NCBI GenBank assembly: GCA_030247885.1
Contig: JAPDRO010000012.1
Location: 558,001 to 622,000 of the forward strand
Length of the DNA: 64,000 nt
Source: Taxawa tesnikishii (nom. ined.)
Lineage: Eukaryota; Ascomycota; Dothideomycetes; Dothideales
Reading direction: 5' to 3'
Under the pieces are notes generated by a model, which was given only the letters and a program-made list of their open reading frames with translations, was not told the origin of the DNA and did no database searches. This document shows positions 62,079 to 64,000 of the stretch, piece by piece; positions within the stretch are counted from its first letter, which is position 1; every line of letters begins with the position of its first letter. A program made the position numbers and the translations under genes.

Positions 62079-62496
62079 CTTCTAGAAGCCATAATATACG
62101 TCTGAAAACAAAGGCTTTATTCGTTCACGTCAGAAATGATCCTGAATGAAGACTGCTCGTTGTTTCTGTAATGTCCATCTTTTTTGCTTGAGTATGTTGC
62201 CCTTAGTGTGGACCCATTCTCTCTGTTGATTTGGAGTATTATATCGTTAGATCTAAAAGACGTGAAAGGGAAAGCTTTCTGAATTACGTGTGCGATGTCT
62301 TCCTGAGAGACAAAGATTGCAAACTTGGACACATCACGCAACGATGCAAGTTCTATTTGCCTCTTTCCTTCCGCCCTACTGTCCAGACATCAAAGCTCAA
62401 CACCGCGAATCAACAAGTGAATCTATCTCCATTTCTTTTACTCCTTTAAGGTACCGTCCCGTTTGAGTCTCGTTTGTCTTCTGATTCCATTGAGTC
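62079..62496. other. Intergenic gap inside the tandem cluster
   Basis: 418 bp between the A gene start and the end of the next family piece; nothing recognised. Confidence 0.45.
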
Positions 62497-63192
62497 TCAG
62501 CATCTTCCCTCTCGTGTTTCCCTTTGCATCCTCTTCTTCGTCATCCCCCTCTTTCGCTTCTTCCCAGCCTGCGCTTCTGGTTCCGGACTGGAATCCTCAG
62601 GAGTGTTGTGCCCGATCCTGATCGAGCTACCTTCCCTGCTGTTCTTCTGATCAGTATTGGGGTCGGCCTTGGTGACCTTAGTGGTTTTGGTGGTCTTTAA
62701 AGCTTTGGTCAAATGGGAAGGCTTAGGCGGCTGAACGGGCGCGGGCTGGCGGCTGGTTGTACGCGACCTTTTTGTACGCTGGGAGGGACGTCTTGGACTG
62801 ACGGCGGTATTGCTAGCTCCGTGGCGGGTGGCAAGTCCTTTTGGTCGTGGTGATTGCGTTAGGTTCTTTGCTGCGGTAGACGCATCGTCATCGTCGTCGT
62901 CCGGATTTGGGTGCATGAGCATATTGGAATCTTCGCTATTGGCGTCCTCACCTTTCGCGAGATCCGGAGCGGATACATTGTCTGGCATGTTGAGGCCTCT
63001 ATCATCTCCGTCTTCCTCGTTGAGACTGTCTTCATTTGTAGTTTCTCTGGGGGCAGGGTTGACGGGCGACTGCGAGACATCCAACTCTTCTGAGGGAGCA
63101 GCTGCGGCAGCATCGAATAGTACCTCAACAGCTTCTCTTAACTGTCTGTCTTTCTCCCGTCCTGGACTGCAATTGATAGGATTGAATCCCAA
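62497..63192 (-). CDS. C-terminal half of a tandem family member, 5' end unresolved
   Basis: The first in-frame ATG is 63192, but the frame is open upstream to about 63300 without a clear start. The protein begins near GREKDRQLREAVEVLFDAA, which resembles only the last part of the block SSRLEQTLDVLRRAL of gene A. It then runs through an acidic region (a run of six Asp), a Ser/Arg/Pro region with TTKTTKVTK, and the end SSPEPEAQAGKKRKRG, parallel to STPEPEGKKGKRK of gene A. The coiled coil and most of the block are missing, so it is either a 5'-truncated duplicate or the far half of the neighbour at 63317, split by frame errors. Three frames alternate at 63190-63360, so I cannot decide. Confidence 0.5.
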   Translation of the reverse strand: MGFNPINCSPGREKDRQLREAVEVLFDAAAAAPSEELDVSQSPVNPAPRETTNEDSLNEEDGDDRGLNMPDNVSAPDLAKGEDANSEDSNMLMHPNPDDDDDDASTAAKNLTQSPRPKGLATRHGASNTAVSPRRPSQRTKRSRTTSRQPAPVQPPKPSHLTKALKTTKTTKVTKADPNTDQKNSREGSSIRIGHNTPEDSSPEPEAQAGKKRKRGMTKKRMQRETREGRC

Positions 63193-63316
63193 ATTGGAAT
63201 TTGGAGGGGCCGTAGGTGAGGTTCCGGTTCTTCTCTTGCTCCCTCTTCCGCTTCCTGGGTTTTGTTCGTCGTTGCATTGCGTGCTGACCTTCTGGGCCCT
63301 TCACCGTTCATCGGCT

Positions 63317-63968
63317 TCACGGCTGGTGCTGCTGCCGCTCTTGTGCCTTTTTCTTCTTAGGGGTTTTCTGGAGGATCATCATCGGATTGCGAACCCGAAT
63401 CAGACCTCCCATCGGAACTTGGTATCTGCTGGGGCGATTGTTCTGGCCCGCAAAATATCAAGTTAAGAGCCCGTACAAGCCTGGATCTCGTGGTCTCTGT
63501 CAGTCCCTGCTCACCGTTCTCCAGCCGTCTCGTCAGAAAAAGTGCCGTGGCTTCATTGAGAGGAGGTTCACTGGGGCGCTGTTCCAGATCATGTAGCCGC
63601 CGTCTTATGTCCTGGAGATCTTGGTGGGAGAGCTGATCCTGCTGGTCGGAGCTGGAACCTTGTGGGGTTGAGCCATTTTCGAGGTCGTCCAGGCGCCTGC
63701 TGTGACTGGTTCGTAATTCTTTGATTTTCTTATCGGTATCTTTGAGCTTGCGGTCTTGATCTTGTCGTAGGGATGCAATCAGTCCAGGCGTATCCCATAC
63801 CCGTTCCTCCAAGGTGGTGACCTGCTGCTCGAGCGCTCGCAAATCCCGATTGAGTTGCGCATTGGTGACCATGTTGTAGCTTAATTCCGCCTGCAGTGCG
63901 AAGAAGGTTCGAGCCTGATGATCCTTGACATTGAATGTTATATGTCCTGAAAGACAAAGACACAACAA
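63317..63968 (-). CDS. Coiled-coil protein with RLExG block, tandem family member B (5' partial)
   Basis: Counting from the ATG at 63872, residues 5-65 are coiled coil (LNRDLRALEQQVTTLEERV, DTDKKIKELRTSHSRRLDDL). Residues 87-140 carry the block QDIRRRLHDLEQRP...LFLTRRLENGEQGL...SRLVRALNLIF, aligning with gene A with one gap. A Ser/Asp-rich tail follows. As read the frame stops at 63357; one extra base in the G run 63360-63363 would instead give a lysine-rich end (PKKKKAQERQQHQP) stopping at 63317. Open sequence continues upstream to a likely splice acceptor near 63950, so an earlier exon probably lies beyond the window. Confidence 0.55.
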
Positions 63969-64000
63969 TTGACGCGGTAGACGTCGTCTTGGACGAATTT

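Overview
The window is nuclear DNA of a filamentous ascomycete (Pezizomycotina, most likely Dothideomycetes). Genes are dense, with one about every 2 kb on both strands. Introns are mostly 47-110 bp with GT..AG ends. The gene set includes fungal-type proteins such as LIM-RhoGAP Lrg1, Mmm1, a zinc-cluster protein, a Hva1-TUDOR protein and SMP repeats. The class-level placement is inference; the kingdom and subphylum are well supported. I saw no rRNA, intact tRNA, CRISPR, plasmid or phage feature, and no transposon or virus-like element.

Layout, left to right. 0-7.9 kb: complex III subunit Qcr7, a mitochondrial NAD+-type carrier, the Mg2+ channel Mrs2 and an NmrA-like reductase. 8.4-17.8 kb: a large Cys-rich conserved fungal protein, the ubiquitin-conjugating enzyme Ubc13 and the GATOR2/SEACAT subunit WDR59 (Mtc5). 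18.6-28.2 kb: a secretory-pathway membrane protein, a glycine-zipper/RS-rich protein, PRPP synthetase, a secreted SurE phosphatase, a small hypothetical protein and a PAP2/Aur1-like membrane enzyme. 28.4-35.7 kb: a hard-to-see F-box-like gene, a BAR protein, LSM2, an MDR oxidoreductase and a secreted PEBP. 36.3-47.2 kb: the RhoGAP Lrg1, RPB4, an SMP-repeat stress protein, a DUF5872/TUDOR protein and a zinc-cluster protein. 48.6-60 kb: the ERMES subunit Mmm1, a short-chain dehydrogenase, a tiny spliced gene, glycinamide ribonucleotide synthetase, a MINDY deubiquitinase and a histidine acid phosphatase. 60.4-64 kb: a tandem cluster of related coiled-coil proteins that I cannot assign to any known family.

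Most genes are housekeeping and independent of each other. PRPP synthetase and GAR synthetase both feed purine synthesis but lie 31 kb apart.

Two points change how the window should be read. First, about half of the genes have reading frames broken by missing single bases, nearly always in runs of G or C. Restoring one base per site gives family-typical proteins, and in every multi-exon model I built the exon lengths sum correctly only after that correction. This looks like systematic homopolymer undercalling in the assembly rather than mass pseudogenisation, so coordinates here span whole genes across those breaks. Second, the right end carries a tandem family with a shared helical block (RLExG...SRL) and basic tails, the best candidate here for something undescribed.
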